From positions 124,001 to 188,000 of the forward strand of contig CALXOF010000003.1 in the NCBI GenBank assembly GCA_944389945.1: a DNA stretch of 64,000 nt, written 5' to 3'. Below, in pieces: positions 35,901 through 44,480 of this stretch (position 1 is the first letter of the stretch; each line of letters opens with the position of its first letter). A program made the translations under genes and the position numbers. Source of the stretch: an uncultured Kiritimatiellota bacterium. Its GTDB lineage: Bacteria; Verrucomicrobiota; Kiritimatiellia; RFP12; DVOR01. The notes under the pieces were generated by a model that was not told where the DNA came from, made no database searches, and worked only from the letters and a program-made list of their open reading frames with translations.

Positions 35901-36908
35901 GAGGGCGGCCTTGTAGTTCTCGGTGTCGGTGGGGCCATAGATGGAGATGCCGCCCTGCGAGGCGCCGTCGCGGAAGGTGAGGGCGCTTTCGAGTTTGACC
36001 GTGCCGGGGAAGTGGACGTGCGCCTTGTCGGGCGTGACGGAGGAACCGAAGACGATGGGGGACTTCAGGACTTCCTTGTCCAGGCTGATGCCGCCGCCCT
36101 CCCCCTCGAACTCCACGACGATGACGGTGTTGGGGTCGTCCACGAAGGTATGCGCGGTGTCCGAGGCCAAGAGCTCCTTGAGGGATTGAACGCTGGAGTG
36201 GTCGGCATTGACCGCGGCGTCAATCTTGAAGATGTGATGCTGGAGCTCGGCCTTGCCGGCGATGCGGAGGTAGGGGCGGCCATCCACGCAGTAGACGGTG
36301 CGGTTCTGCGCCTGGCCGGGCTCGTCGTTGGACTTGAAGGAGACGGTGAAGGTGGAGTGCTCGGTCCCCGGGTTCAGGGTGATGGTATCGCCCGAGGCGA
36401 CGGTGTAGGTGTGGACGAAGCCGCTGCGGGTGCCGACGGCGCCCTGCCCCTGCCACATGCCGTGGAGGGTGATGGCCTCGGGTGTCTTGGTGCGGTCGAG
36501 GGTGAGGGTGGGGGACTTCCCGCCCTCGAGGGTGAGGATCAGGGTCTCCGGTGCCACGGTGCCGGGGGTGACGATGGCGATGGAGGTGAGGGTGATCTCC
36601 TGCGGGATGTAGGCGATAGGGCGCACCGTCGCGTCACCCGTGAGGTGCTCCTCGTCGACCAACCGCCCCACGTCGATGGCACGGTCGAAGACCGGCGTCT
36701 GGATTGTGGTCGCCCCTTCTTGGGTCTCGGTCTCCTCGCCCAAATGGTAACCCTCGCCGCGGGCCTCGCCCTCGGTGGGCAGGGTGATAACCCCTTCACG
36801 CGCGAAGGAGGAGAAGGTGAAGTCATAGACCGTGTGCTCGTGATACGCCGCGAAGGCGGGAATGGCCATCATGGCCACCACCTGGAAGGTAAGGCTGCGA
36901 ATGCTCAT
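29949..36908 (-). CDS. Giant exported surface protein 2 (beta-helix and LamG-like regions)
   Basis: 2319 residues from ATG 36908, with AAGGAG eight bases upstream and a signal peptide (MSIRSLTFQVVAMMAIPAFA). The body is rich in beta-helix-type strands (TLTLEGG, GTLQLNEDL, GGTLTGLLVVD). Around residues 900-1075 there is a LamG/concanavalin-like domain (WSLAVRM, LNLYMDGAWL, VDYIRFYKGAFPE). Later parts hold GLWKTGPGTVTF and VTVEEGTLAVTA motifs, as in autotransporter-associated repeats. No anchor or barrel is visible. The last 200 residues (LSDALLCFT..., FGISRQALVTIGD..., FRIPLAEL) resemble the end of giant protein 1. Probably an adhesive or carbohydrate-binding surface protein. It has a strong promoter. 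Confidence 0.9.
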   Translation of the reverse strand: MSIRSLTFQVVAMMAIPAFAAYHEHTVYDFTFSSFAREGVITLPTEGEARGEGYHLGEETETQEGATTIQTPVFDRAIDVGRLVDEEHLTGDATVRPIAYIPQEITLTSIAIVTPGTVAPETLILTLEGGKSPTLTLDRTKTPEAITLHGMWQGQGAVGTRSGFVHTYTVASGDTITLNPGTEHSTFTVSFKSNDEPGQAQNRTVYCVDGRPYLRIAGKAELQHHIFKIDAAVNADHSSVQSLKELLASDTAHTFVDDPNTVIVVEFEGEGGGISLDKEVLKSPIVFGSSVTPDKAHVHFPGTVKLESALTFRDGASQGGISIYGPTDTENYKAALWNPSAMLLRCDLTLRTALPPLKDSWFATHSTTIPAGRTFRIELEEEADANALPNLSFAAADSVLELALAGNSKSLPTKYTYLMEMQSGTLVFDQDVSLPSLTLGGKGLETTLILREGQEGQDRTYTFAGSRQLAGIVTQGDGVTLIQEGGKLTLGDASTDSAPFALGAADTAIEVRGGTMTCATALEAATEGTNTAITVAEGATLLLNGGLPAGAADTTATLDLTVAGTLQLNEDLAMTPALRRTLTLAGGTIESTRYYPDVVHVTCGDGGTSDGEGLLDIVGGGTLTGLLVVDAAAGQGDLALGADATLKTLRDFTGTVSGEGTLEAIEGALGDVTLGDTWLANATGKKLGDVLTGWTEDGTDYHGASDFAGTIGFTAGTADDQKKLDFTNLDELTSLGMAFRINNHQHIVMRLDQYADAVIRWPDNPEGITLTLIESGAYGGEAEIPVVPAGVTFAFQYYDAAGQLQTRPEADYQREPSEDGVSDELTWENAVFTGQGAWIDVEFDGTSANTGWFNLGKQNGCLVGVEGQPDYGAVTANDGFFVAMGHPVSKGMTLGYRPYVAESALPSFPEEWSLAVRMTAPSAENKCILAIGNNYANATASTYSLVFATGAVETDGTTEIVLWKFDGKADGAAQPAQDLPEKAIHELFRVKVADAQRAPHVFSVVCDGATLNLYMDGAWLNAIDVPAQTTLSGGLQLGQQLGGSRVSASARNHAGDVNVLDGGAVDYIRFYKGAFPEVAMVEVADRTPYVRENLRYVRYVPIDTAPDGFTKEIPAGGETWRQDGAWQAETWDAATSTWKPTGEAVDEPAEGAYLRLLVDEGDHALQVNVERRVETTENGETTNAGCYFYSPNRNYAALVVEPQSGNAAAGTLRLVPYGVNPAGAGFADKTGDALTQAVDDAVPGSAWFTTTAGLSDANNTGFQYGKLRFTGGAYDPITDGDPTATNFYGSAYLLGGTTVTVSGDSVPTDDDWNAIYRPGASASGVSGSSGIRTATIRQNVTLTYTANPNQAVRLIFDGGVSYFSKYADMVVNAATSGKQTRTDTWTRTIGWTRSWDWYHYVYTYNDTWDGPATVSTGTPTGELTEQAQVNTLQAVAGMALTRGESAEVMDWQLTGPVLAEGTVNDDTVRGNPKAGEDQKSLDVWTVGFGSNSTWKFFDDTRIEAHGGKGNANGALGAGLTGETAPRGGLFARGVQTPGRLYLDFTATDGPATYKDTQVFSAQAWYRYGYEGNKTASTNANMVPERASGTDYDQAVAFQIRLSSTVGNEVTLTIDRIPKSLVQTFYVEEEAGATKALTLKLERDKGVEALKVWKSVVAAARLDVSNNNTGVATATSWEGNALNLRPAEGIRTPVHRGNATHGHGAFIVGATEVDWDFGSASSVPRLEVIPGAELTFTVGQDFRRQDIGGITLVAQGKAESTFPVEGSDAGPTDADLTSAAWIHHRSAAPFLGQDVELGEGAIFGFHAEAASSNADVQNEGVVLAGELRLTGNATLRADFESASGGAGAARLPHFVAAGGIRATKSGLTLIVDAPTHQSADGQGGTGDWHCHTATLTGEGGFGLWKTGPGTVTFYANTPPSVTGKVTVEEGTLAVTAATDTPIGAKGLHVKKGATLADSGRMSGTSRRVARIPAGQFLSGGGTVKGILRLESGATYRAKQGEALTADGISVDASLEADITIDLPDGTSEGEAAYEEGTPYLIANREERDVRRRLLPKKGGEWWDAIAWIDTGAATATATAATTSYAARPPQFPAPTDYEGYKPGTSDATIGGILEDSLVSQYRNAGHAYVGATSGRTRAGNKKLNNVELSDALLCFTNISAFVDDAGAADGRVYVDGTNFYVGYEFGISRQALVTIGDTKYVVLEVSVESVFDDGVSFPGVGFSEAQKAFEANFNGKTVLSFKVLDAQGIAEPLDASIPVEAVTGMDGATLAGAGAAATPGKRWFRIPLAELRKAAPDGNIRLRASATNKVELPAQSSEAL

Positions 36909-36976
36909 ACGAGGGACTCCTTGTCTTCTTCCCGGGAACTTGTCAACACACTATTCCTCAAGGAAAACGCGCGCAT

Positions 36977-37005
36977 AGGATACCACAAGCCCCCCCTCCC
37001 GTCAA
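36977..37005 (-). promoter_or_regulatory. Promoter of giant surface protein 2, TTGACG-17-TATCCT with TG extension
   Basis: The minus strand has TTGACG (37000-37005) and TGGTATCCT (36977-36985) at 17-base spacing, 68 bases upstream of the start codon. Confidence 0.75.
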
Positions 37006-37029
37006 TGTTAAAGATTTATTAGGGAAGTG

Positions 37030-37388
37030 TTAGTAGTTCGCACCCTCTCTCCCCCACCCCTTTGGGGCGGCGTTACCGTCCCCAGTGAACAGAAAACGGA
37101 GCGCGCAACCGGCAAGACCGCCCCCCGGCAACCCCGCTCCGCGGACCCTTAAGGGTTTCGACCCCGACCACTATAGGGTCTCACCTCCGACCACTATAGT
37201 GGTTGACCTCGGACCACTATAGGGTCTCAGAAAGGGGGGTGAAGGGGGGCCTGGAGAAGGGAGAACGGGAGGGCACCGTTGGCGCCCAGAAAACAGAGCG
37301 TGCAGGACCGAAGGGACAAACCTTCCACGGCCACAGAAAACAGTGAACAGAACGCGCGCAAGCGCGCGACGGACAAGCCGCCATCCAA
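37030..37388. repeat. Mosaic repeat block 9, left border of the nuclease array
   Basis: No gene is seen. It holds copy 3 of the 95-bp element and then an ordered set of modules (GCGCCCAGA, the degenerate GGACC/GGGAC AAACCTTCCACGG module, a GTGAACAG run, GCGCGCGCAAGCGCGCGAC, GCCGCCATCCAATCAGC). The same set recurs beyond the other end of the array at about 44555-44672. Confidence 0.85.
37142..37235 (+). repeat. 95-bp palindromic element, copy 3
   Basis: Almost identical to copy 4 (54775-54867). It has a perfect CCCTTAAGGG palindrome (37147-37156), a CGACCACTATAGGG unit, a perfect ACCACTATAGTGGT palindrome (about 37190-37203) and a final CGGACCACTATAGGG unit. Confidence 0.9.
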
Positions 37389-38972
37389 TCAGCTAATCAG
37401 CCGATCGGCGGCGGTGCCGGTGAGAGTGCGGGTTTGACCATCAAAGGAGAGGCCGATGAGGTGAACCTCTTTGCCGGAGTGGCGATAGGGTTCGGCGTAA
37501 CCCTTCTCCTTGATTTGGGCGAGAGCCTCTTGGGGTGTGCCGTCGACCTTGAGCTCGAAGACGAAGACGCGTTCGGGCGTCTCGGCGACCAAGTCGGCGC
37601 GGCCTTTGGCTTGGCGGTCCTCGGCAGTCACGCGGAAGGAGCCATCAGAAGTCAGCAGGACGTAGAGGATGCGCTGATAGGAGAACTCGTGGATGCTATC
37701 CTCTTTGGGGCCGTAGGTGAGGTGGGCGTAGAGGTCGGAGAGGCGTCCGAGGAAGGTTGCGACATCGCCCTTCATCAGCGCCAAGCAGGTGAGGTTGCGG
37801 TAGTCGTTGTTGTTCTTCCCGGTGAACTTTTGAACGAGCTGGGTGTTGAAAGCACGGCGAACCTCTTCGTCGGGGAAACCGAGGGTGAAGTAAGGGTCGC
37901 GGAAATCCTTGATGGTGAGGTAGCCGCCTTGGTAAAGCATAGCGATGGGACGGATACTCTCCAGTCCACAAACGTCTAAATCCTCCGCGGTGACACCCTC
38001 AACGTTTTCGTAGTTCTTCTCGGCGAGTTGGTTATTCGTGAAGTAATTGAAGACGGTGGAAGTCTGGCCGGTGGCAATCCACGTGCCGACAAAGCGACGC
38101 TTCAATGCGCCGAGGGTTTGCCCAATTGCAAAGGGATTGTAGACTTTATCCTCACAATCAGGAGAGAAACGGTAACCGTTGAACCACCAGCGGAGTTTCT
38201 CGCGGTAGTCCTCGTAGGAAAGGCCCATGACCTCGGCGTGGCGATGCAACGTCTTGCTGAAGTTGGCCTCTAATTCCTCGTCTGTGTAACCGAGAAGCGT
38301 GGCGTAGCGCTCATCCATCGTCAGGTCGGTGAGGTTGTTGAGGGCCGAAAAGACGGAGAGTTGGGTGAAGCGCGTGACTCCGGTCATCATCATGAAGCGG
38401 ATGTCGCCAACATTGTTTTTGATTTCGCCGTAAAAGGCGGAAAGTTTGGCGCGGATGGCCGTGGCCTTCGCGATGTCATTCAGCGCGGCACCGACGGGCG
38501 CGTCGTACTCATCGATGAGAATAACCACGGGTTTGCCACGCTCCTTGGCGAGCTTTTGGATGGCATCGGAAAAGTTGGTGGCCGGTGTGACTGCGGGATT
38601 GTAAGTTCCCCCCGCGCTCACGACTGAACGCGCGATACGCTCCACAAATTGTTGTTTGAAGCCCTCGAGCGTCGTCACATCCATCGTGCCGAAGTTGAAA
38701 TGGAGGACGGGATATGATTCCCAGTCGTAGTCCATCTTGTCGATGGCGAGGCCCTTGAAGAGTTCGCGCTCACCGCGGAAGAGGCATTCCAAGGTGGAAA
38801 GCATGAGCGACTTGCCAAAACGCCGCGGACGCGAGATGAAGAAGAAGGAGTCCATCCCACGCGTGACGAGCGGATAGAACAATGCGGTCTTGTCCACATA
38901 GCGATAGCCATCCTTCCGCATATTGCGGAAGTCATAGGTCCCTTGCGCAATCTTCTCTTCTTTTTCTACCAT
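37389..38972 (-). CDS. AAA-ATPase-like / PD-(D/E)XK nuclease-like protein, paralogue C (array copy 1)
   Basis: 527 residues from ATG 38972 (MVEKEEKIAQ), with AAGGAG six bases upstream. The in-frame ATG at 38990 spans that ribosome binding site and is unlikely to be used. All family motifs are intact (YRYVDKT, RPRRFGKS, VVILIDEYDAPV, GRADLV, FELKV). Its first variable segment is of the QQFVERIARS...NPAVTPATNF type, like H, while its middle segment (ENVEGVTAEDLDVCGLES, DFRDPYFTLGF) is like F. The end reads ADRLIS instead of the AEPLA of G and H, because an AATCAGC repeat module now supplies the last codons and the stop. Confidence 0.92.
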   Translation of the reverse strand: MVEKEEKIAQGTYDFRNMRKDGYRYVDKTALFYPLVTRGMDSFFFISRPRRFGKSLMLSTLECLFRGERELFKGLAIDKMDYDWESYPVLHFNFGTMDVTTLEGFKQQFVERIARSVVSAGGTYNPAVTPATNFSDAIQKLAKERGKPVVILIDEYDAPVGAALNDIAKATAIRAKLSAFYGEIKNNVGDIRFMMMTGVTRFTQLSVFSALNNLTDLTMDERYATLLGYTDEELEANFSKTLHRHAEVMGLSYEDYREKLRWWFNGYRFSPDCEDKVYNPFAIGQTLGALKRRFVGTWIATGQTSTVFNYFTNNQLAEKNYENVEGVTAEDLDVCGLESIRPIAMLYQGGYLTIKDFRDPYFTLGFPDEEVRRAFNTQLVQKFTGKNNNDYRNLTCLALMKGDVATFLGRLSDLYAHLTYGPKEDSIHEFSYQRILYVLLTSDGSFRVTAEDRQAKGRADLVAETPERVFVFELKVDGTPQEALAQIKEKGYAEPYRHSGKEVHLIGLSFDGQTRTLTGTAADRLIS

Positions 38973-38990
38973 GCCGAACTCCTTGCCCAT

Positions 38991-38999
38991 AGTATAACA
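38991..38999 (-). promoter_or_regulatory. Extended -10 promoter of paralogue C, TGTTATACT
   Basis: TGTTATACT lies 18 bases upstream of ATG 38972. Copies at 40826-40834, 42661-42669 and 44499-44507 serve D, E and F in the same position. No -35 is present; repeat modules begin directly upstream. Confidence 0.7.
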
Positions 39000-39226
39000 T
39001 AAGGGCGCCCCTGGCGCCCTGGAGAACGGGGGGCGCCGTTGGCGCTCAGAGAACAGAGCGTGCAGGACCGAAGGGACAAACCTTCCACGGCCACAGTGAA
39101 CAGAGAACAGAACGCCCCTGCGGGGCGACGGAAAAGTTGAGGGGGTGTGGGGCGGAGCCCCACCAAGAAAGCTAAGCCTCCAAACCTCTAAGCTTCCAAA
39201 CTTCCGGCGGCGAAGCCGCTGTGCAA

Positions 39227-40807
39227 TCAGCCAATCAGCCGATCGGCGGCGGTGCCGGTGAGGGTGCGGGTTTGACCATCGAAGGAGAGTCCGATAAGGT
39301 GGACCTCCTTGCCGCTGTGGCGGTAGGGCTCGGCGTAACCCTTTTCTTTGATTTGGTCGAGAGCCTCTTGGGGCGTGCCATCGACCTTGAGCTCGAAAAT
39401 GAAGACGCGTTCGGGGGTCTCGGCGACCAAATCGGCGCGGCCATGGGCCTGACGGTCTTCGACGGTGACGCGGAAGAAACCGCTGGCGGTCAGCAGAACG
39501 TAGAGGATACGCTGGAAGGAGAACTCCTGCACGCTGTTCTCTTTGGGACCGTAGGTGAGATGTGCGTAGAGGTCGGAGAGATTGCCGAAAAAGGTGTCGA
39601 AGTTGGCTTGTTTCAAGGCTCGGCAAGTGGCGCTGAGGTAGTGATTGTCCGTCTTCTCAGCGAACCGCTGAACGAGTTGAGCATTGAAGGCGCGACGGAC
39701 CTCTTCATCCGGGATACCGAGGGTGAAGACGCCATCTTGAAAATCTTTGATAGTGAGGTAGCCGCCTTGGTAAAGCATGGCGATGGGGCGGATATTCTCC
39801 AATCCACAAACGTCCAGGTCTTCTTCAAAGACATCCTCAACGTTCTCGTAGTCTTGCTCGGCGAGTTGATTGTTCTTGAAGTAATTGAAGACGGTGGAAG
39901 TCTGGCCGGTGGCAATCCACGTGCCGACAAAGCGACGCTTCAATGCGCCGAGGGTTTGCCCAATTGCAAAGGGATTGTAGACTTTATCCTCACAATCAGG
40001 AGAGAAACGGTAACCGTTGAACCACCAGCGGAGTTTCTCGCGGTAGTCCTCGTAGGAAAGGCCCATGACCTCGGCGTGGCGATGCAACGTCTTGCTGAAG
40101 TTGGCCTCTAATTCCTCGTCTGTGTAACCGAGAAGCGTGGCGTAGCGCTCATCCATCGTCAGGTCGGTGAGGTTGTTGAGGGCCGAAAAGACCGAGAGCT
40201 GCGTAAACTTCGTCACACCGGTCATCATCATGAAGCGGATGTTGCCGACGTTGTTCTTGATTTCACCGTAAAAGGCGGAAAGTTTGGCGCGGATGGCCGT
40301 GGCCTTCGCGATGTCATTCAGCGCGTGACCAACGGGCGCGTCGTACTCATCGATAAGAATAACCACGGGCTTGCCGTGCTCCCGAGCAAGGGCCTTGATG
40401 GCATCGGCGAAGTTATCATTCGGCGCTTGCGTGGGGTCATAATCGCACTCGGCATCCTCTAAGGAACGCCGTACACGCGCCACAAAACCGGACTGAAAGG
40501 CCTCAAACGTCGTCACATCCATCGTGCCGAAGTTGAAGTGCAGGATGGGGTAAGATTCCCAATCGTAATCCATCTTGTCGATGGCCAGGCCCTTGAAGAG
40601 TTCCCGCTGGCCGCGGAAGAGACACTCCAGCGTCGAGAGCATGAGCGACTTGCCAAAACGCCGCGGACGCGAGATGAAGAAGAAGGAGTCCATCCCACGC
40701 GTGACGAGCGGATAGAGCAATGCCGTCTTGTCCACATAGCGATAGCCATCCTTCCGCATATTGCGGAAGTCATAGGTCCCTTGCGCGATCTTCTCTTCTT
40801 CTTCCAT
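39227..40807 (-). CDS. AAA-ATPase-like / PD-(D/E)XK nuclease-like protein, paralogue D (array copy 2)
   Basis: 526 residues from ATG 40807 (MEEEEKIAQ), AAGGAG six bases upstream. Complete family motifs. First variable segment SGFVARVRRSLEDAEC...DPTQAPNDNF, middle segment ENVEDVFEEDLDVCGLEN with DFQDGVFTLGI, nuclease-like tail VEDRQAHGRADLV with FIFELKV and ALDQIKEKG. It is identical to E up to about residue 440 and then differs in the tail. It ends in ADRLIG supplied by the AATCAGCC module. Confidence 0.92.
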   Translation of the reverse strand: MEEEEKIAQGTYDFRNMRKDGYRYVDKTALLYPLVTRGMDSFFFISRPRRFGKSLMLSTLECLFRGQRELFKGLAIDKMDYDWESYPILHFNFGTMDVTTFEAFQSGFVARVRRSLEDAECDYDPTQAPNDNFADAIKALAREHGKPVVILIDEYDAPVGHALNDIAKATAIRAKLSAFYGEIKNNVGNIRFMMMTGVTKFTQLSVFSALNNLTDLTMDERYATLLGYTDEELEANFSKTLHRHAEVMGLSYEDYREKLRWWFNGYRFSPDCEDKVYNPFAIGQTLGALKRRFVGTWIATGQTSTVFNYFKNNQLAEQDYENVEDVFEEDLDVCGLENIRPIAMLYQGGYLTIKDFQDGVFTLGIPDEEVRRAFNAQLVQRFAEKTDNHYLSATCRALKQANFDTFFGNLSDLYAHLTYGPKENSVQEFSFQRILYVLLTASGFFRVTVEDRQAHGRADLVAETPERVFIFELKVDGTPQEALDQIKEKGYAEPYRHSGKEVHLIGLSFDGQTRTLTGTAADRLIG

Positions 40808-41061
40808 GGCGAACTCCTTGCCCATAGTATAACATAAGGGCGCCCCTGGCGCCCTGAAGAACGGGGGGCGCCGTTGGCGCTCAGAGAACAGAGCGTGCAG
40901 GACCGAAGGGACAAACCTTCCACGGCCACAGTGAACAGAGAACAGAACGCCCCTGCGGGGCGACGGAAAAGTTGAGGGGGTGTGGGGCGGAGCCCCACCA
41001 AGAAAGCTAAGCCTCCAAACCTCTAAGCTTCCAAACTTCCGGCGGCGAAGCCGCTGTGCAA

Positions 41062-42642
41062 TCAGCCAATCAGACGATCGGCGGCGGTGCCGGTGAGAGT
41101 GCGGGTTTGACCATCAAAGGAGAGGCCGATGAGGTGAACCTCTTTGCCGGAGTGGCGATAGGGTTCGGCGTAGCCCTTCTCCTTGATTTGGGCGAGGGCC
41201 TCTTGCGGAGTACCGTCGACCTTGAGCTCGAAGACAAAGACGCGTTCGGGCGTCTCGGCGACCAAGTCGGCGCGGCCCTGGGACTGCCGGTCTTCGGCGG
41301 TGACGCGGAAGAAACCGCTGGCGGTCAGCAGAACGTAGAGGATACGCTGGAAGGAGAACTCCTGCACGCTGTTCTCTTTGGGACCGTAGGTGAGATGTGC
41401 GTAGAGGTCGGAGAGATTGCCGAAAAAGGTGTCGAAGTTGGCTTGTTTCAAGGCTCGGCAAGTGGCGCTGAGGTAGTGATTGTCCGTCTTCTCAGCGAAC
41501 CGCTGAACGAGTTGAGCATTGAAGGCGCGACGGACCTCTTCATCCGGGATACCGAGGGTGAAGACGCCATCTTGAAAATCTTTGATAGTGAGGTAGCCGC
41601 CTTGGTAAAGCATGGCGATGGGGCGGATATTCTCCAATCCACAAACGTCCAGGTCTTCTTCAAAGACATCCTCAACGTTCTCGTAGTCTTGCTCGGCGAG
41701 TTGATTGTTCTTGAAGTAATTGAAGACGGTGGAAGTCTGGCCGGTGGCAATCCACGTGCCGACAAAGCGACGCTTCAATGCGCCGAGGGTTTGCCCAATT
41801 GCAAAGGGATTGTAGACTTTATCCTCACAATCAGGAGAGAAACGGTAACCGTTGAACCACCAGCGGAGTTTCTCGCGGTAGTCCTCGTAGGAAAGGCCCA
41901 TGACCTCGGCGTGGCGATGCAACGTCTTGCTGAAGTTGGCCTCTAATTCCTCGTCTGTGTAACCGAGAAGCGTGGCGTAGCGCTCATCCATCGTCAGGTC
42001 GGTGAGGTTGTTGAGGGCCGAAAAGACCGAGAGCTGCGTAAACTTCGTCACACCGGTCATCATCATGAAGCGGATGTTGCCGACGTTGTTCTTGATTTCA
42101 CCGTAAAAGGCGGAAAGTTTGGCGCGGATGGCCGTGGCCTTCGCGATGTCATTCAGCGCGTGACCAACGGGCGCGTCGTACTCATCGATAAGAATAACCA
42201 CGGGCTTGCCGTGCTCCCGAGCAAGGGCCTTGATGGCATCGGCGAAGTTATCATTCGGCGCTTGCGTGGGGTCATAATCGCACTCGGCATCCTCTAAGGA
42301 ACGCCGTACACGCGCCACAAAACCGGACTGAAAGGCCTCAAACGTCGTCACATCCATCGTGCCGAAGTTGAAGTGCAGGATGGGGTAAGATTCCCAATCG
42401 TAATCCATCTTGTCGATGGCCAGGCCCTTGAAGAGTTCCCGCTGGCCGCGGAAGAGACACTCCAGCGTCGAGAGCATCAGCGACTTGCCGAAGCGCCGCG
42501 GACGAGAGATGAAGAAGAAGGAGTCCATCCCACGCGTGACGAGCGGATAGAGCAATGCGGTTTTGTCCACATAGCGATAGCCATCCTTCCGCATATTGCG
42601 GAAGTCATAGGTCCCTTGCGCGATCTTCTCTTCTTCTTCCAT
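41062..42642 (-). CDS. AAA-ATPase-like / PD-(D/E)XK nuclease-like protein, paralogue E (array copy 3)
   Basis: 526 residues from ATG 42642. Residues 1 to about 440 match D, while the tail (AEDRQSQGRADLV, FVFELKV, ALAQIKEKG) matches F, so it reads as a D/F chimera with a crossover between about 41290 and 41350. All motifs are intact and there is no frameshift, so selection or recent copying has kept it open. Confidence 0.92.
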   Translation of the reverse strand: MEEEEKIAQGTYDFRNMRKDGYRYVDKTALLYPLVTRGMDSFFFISRPRRFGKSLMLSTLECLFRGQRELFKGLAIDKMDYDWESYPILHFNFGTMDVTTFEAFQSGFVARVRRSLEDAECDYDPTQAPNDNFADAIKALAREHGKPVVILIDEYDAPVGHALNDIAKATAIRAKLSAFYGEIKNNVGNIRFMMMTGVTKFTQLSVFSALNNLTDLTMDERYATLLGYTDEELEANFSKTLHRHAEVMGLSYEDYREKLRWWFNGYRFSPDCEDKVYNPFAIGQTLGALKRRFVGTWIATGQTSTVFNYFKNNQLAEQDYENVEDVFEEDLDVCGLENIRPIAMLYQGGYLTIKDFQDGVFTLGIPDEEVRRAFNAQLVQRFAEKTDNHYLSATCRALKQANFDTFFGNLSDLYAHLTYGPKENSVQEFSFQRILYVLLTASGFFRVTAEDRQSQGRADLVAETPERVFVFELKVDGTPQEALAQIKEKGYAEPYRHSGKEVHLIGLSFDGQTRTLTGTAADRLIG

Positions 42643-42896
42643 GGCGAACTCCTTGCCCATAGTATAACATAAGGGCGCCCCTGGCGCCCTGAAGAACGGG
42701 GGGCGCCGTTGGCGCTCAGAGAACAGAGCGTGCAGGACCGAAGGGACAAACCTTCCACGGCCACAGTGAACAGAGAACAGAACGCCCCTGCGGGGCGACG
42801 GAAAAGTTGAGGGGGTGTGGGGCGGAGCCCCACCAAGAAAGCTAAGCCTCCAAACCTCTAAGCTTCCAAACTTCCGGCGGCGAAGCCGCTGTGCAA

Positions 42897-44480
42897 TCAG
42901 CCAATCAGACGATCGGCGGCGGTGCCGGTGAGAGTGCGGGTTTGACCATCAAAGGAGAGGCCGATGAGGTGAACCTCTTTGCCGGAGTGGCGATAGGGTT
43001 CGGCGTAGCCCTTCTCCTTGATTTGGGCGAGGGCCTCTTGGGGTGTGCCGTCGACCTTGAGCTCGAAGACAAAGACGCGTTCGGGCGTCTCGGCGACCAA
43101 GTCGGCGCGACCCTGGGACTGCCGGTCTTCGGCAGTCACGCGGAAGGAGCCATCAGAAGTCAGCAACACATAAAGGATACGCTGGAAAGAAAACTCCTGC
43201 ACGCGATCCTCTTTGGGGCCGTAGGTGAGGTGGGCGTAGAGGTCGGAGAGACGTCCGAGGAAGGTCGCGACATCGCCCTTCATCAGCGCCAAGCAGGTGA
43301 GGTTGCGGTAGTCGTTGTTGTTCTTCCCGGTGAACTTTTGAACGAGCTGGGTGTTGAAAGCACGGCGAACCTCTTCGTCGGGGAAACCGAGGGTGAAGTA
43401 AGGGTCGCGGAAATCCTTGATGGTGAGGTAGCCGCCTTGGTAAAGCATAGCGATGGGACGGATACTCTCCAGTCCACAAACGTCTAAATCCTCCGCGGTG
43501 ACACCCTCAACGTTTTCGTAGTTCTTCTCGGCGAGTTGGTTATTCGTGAAGTAATTGAAGACGGTGGAAGTCTGGCCGGTGGCAATCCACGTGCCGACAA
43601 AGCGACGCTTCAATGCGCCGAGGGTTTGCCCAATTGCAAAGGGATTGTAGACTTTATCCTCACAATCAGGAGAGAAACGGTAACCGTTGAACCACCAGCG
43701 GAGTTTCTCGCGGTAGTCCTCGTAGGAAAGGCCCATGACCTCGGCGTGGCGATGCAACGTCTTGCTGAAGTTGGCCTCTAATTCCTCGTCTGTGTAACCG
43801 AGAAGCGTGGCGTAGCGCTCATCCATCGTCAGGTCGGTGAGGTTGTTGAGGGCCGAAAAGACCGAGAGCTGCGTAAACTTCGTCACACCGGTCATCATCA
43901 TGAAGCGGATGTTGCCGACGTTGTTCTTGATTTCACCGTAAAAGGCGGAAAGTTTGGCGCGGATGGCCGTGGCCTTCGCGATGTCATTCAGCGCGTGACC
44001 AACGGGCGCGTCGTACTCATCGATAAGAATAACCACGGGCTTGCCGTGCTCCCGAGCAAGGGCCTTGATGGCATCGGCGAAGTTATCATTCGGCGCTTGC
44101 GTGGGGTCATAATCGCACTCGGCATCCTCTAAGGAACGCCGTACACGCGCCACAAAGCCGGCCTGAAAGGCATCAAACGTCGTCACGTCCATCGTGCCGA
44201 AGTTGAAGTGCAGGATGGGGTAAGATTCCCAATCGTAATCCATCTTGTCAATGGCCAGGCCCTTGAAGAGTTCCCGCTGGCCGCGGAAGAGACACTCCAA
44301 GGTGGAAAGCATGAGCGACTTGCCAAAACGCCGCGGACGCGAGATGAAGAAGAAGGAGTCCATCCCACGCGTGACGAGCGGATAGAACAATGCGGTCTTG
44401 TCCACATAGCGATAGCCATCCTTCCGCATATTGCGGAAGTCATAGGTCCCTTGCGCAATCTTCTCTTCTTTTTCTACCAT
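42897..44480 (-). CDS. AAA-ATPase-like / PD-(D/E)XK nuclease-like protein, paralogue F (array copy 4)
   Basis: 527 residues from ATG 44480 (MVEKEEKIAQ, the same N-terminus as C). Its first variable segment is the D/E type (AGFVARVRRSLEDAEC...DPTQAPNDNF) and its middle segment the C type (ENVEGVTAEDLDVCGLES, DFRDPYFTLGF, KFTGKNNNDYRN). It is therefore a reciprocal mixture of C and D/E. Family motifs are complete. It ends ADRLIG. Confidence 0.92.
   Translation of the reverse strand: MVEKEEKIAQGTYDFRNMRKDGYRYVDKTALFYPLVTRGMDSFFFISRPRRFGKSLMLSTLECLFRGQRELFKGLAIDKMDYDWESYPILHFNFGTMDVTTFDAFQAGFVARVRRSLEDAECDYDPTQAPNDNFADAIKALAREHGKPVVILIDEYDAPVGHALNDIAKATAIRAKLSAFYGEIKNNVGNIRFMMMTGVTKFTQLSVFSALNNLTDLTMDERYATLLGYTDEELEANFSKTLHRHAEVMGLSYEDYREKLRWWFNGYRFSPDCEDKVYNPFAIGQTLGALKRRFVGTWIATGQTSTVFNYFTNNQLAEKNYENVEGVTAEDLDVCGLESIRPIAMLYQGGYLTIKDFRDPYFTLGFPDEEVRRAFNTQLVQKFTGKNNNDYRNLTCLALMKGDVATFLGRLSDLYAHLTYGPKEDRVQEFSFQRILYVLLTSDGSFRVTAEDRQSQGRADLVAETPERVFVFELKVDGTPQEALAQIKEKGYAEPYRHSGKEVHLIGLSFDGQTRTLTGTAADRLIG

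Noticed and set aside
31803..37022. A 1739-codon open frame on the plus strand opposite giant protein 2
   Set aside because: It is the reverse of a GC-rich gene with a signal peptide, promoter and recognisable domains on the minus strand. The plus frame has no ribosome binding site and low-complexity Gly/Val/Asp composition typical of antisense noise. The same holds for the plus frames opposite the nuclease-like genes (for example 10252-12375 and 20958-22313), mlaD and pheA.
37389..39626. Longer starts for the nuclease-like genes (for example 39626, 22301, or the MGKEF starts at 38990, 40825, 42660 and 44498)
   Set aside because: AAGGAG of the MGKEF codons is the ribosome binding site of the next ATG, and longer extensions run through repeats. 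The homologues G and H start exactly at the downstream ATG.
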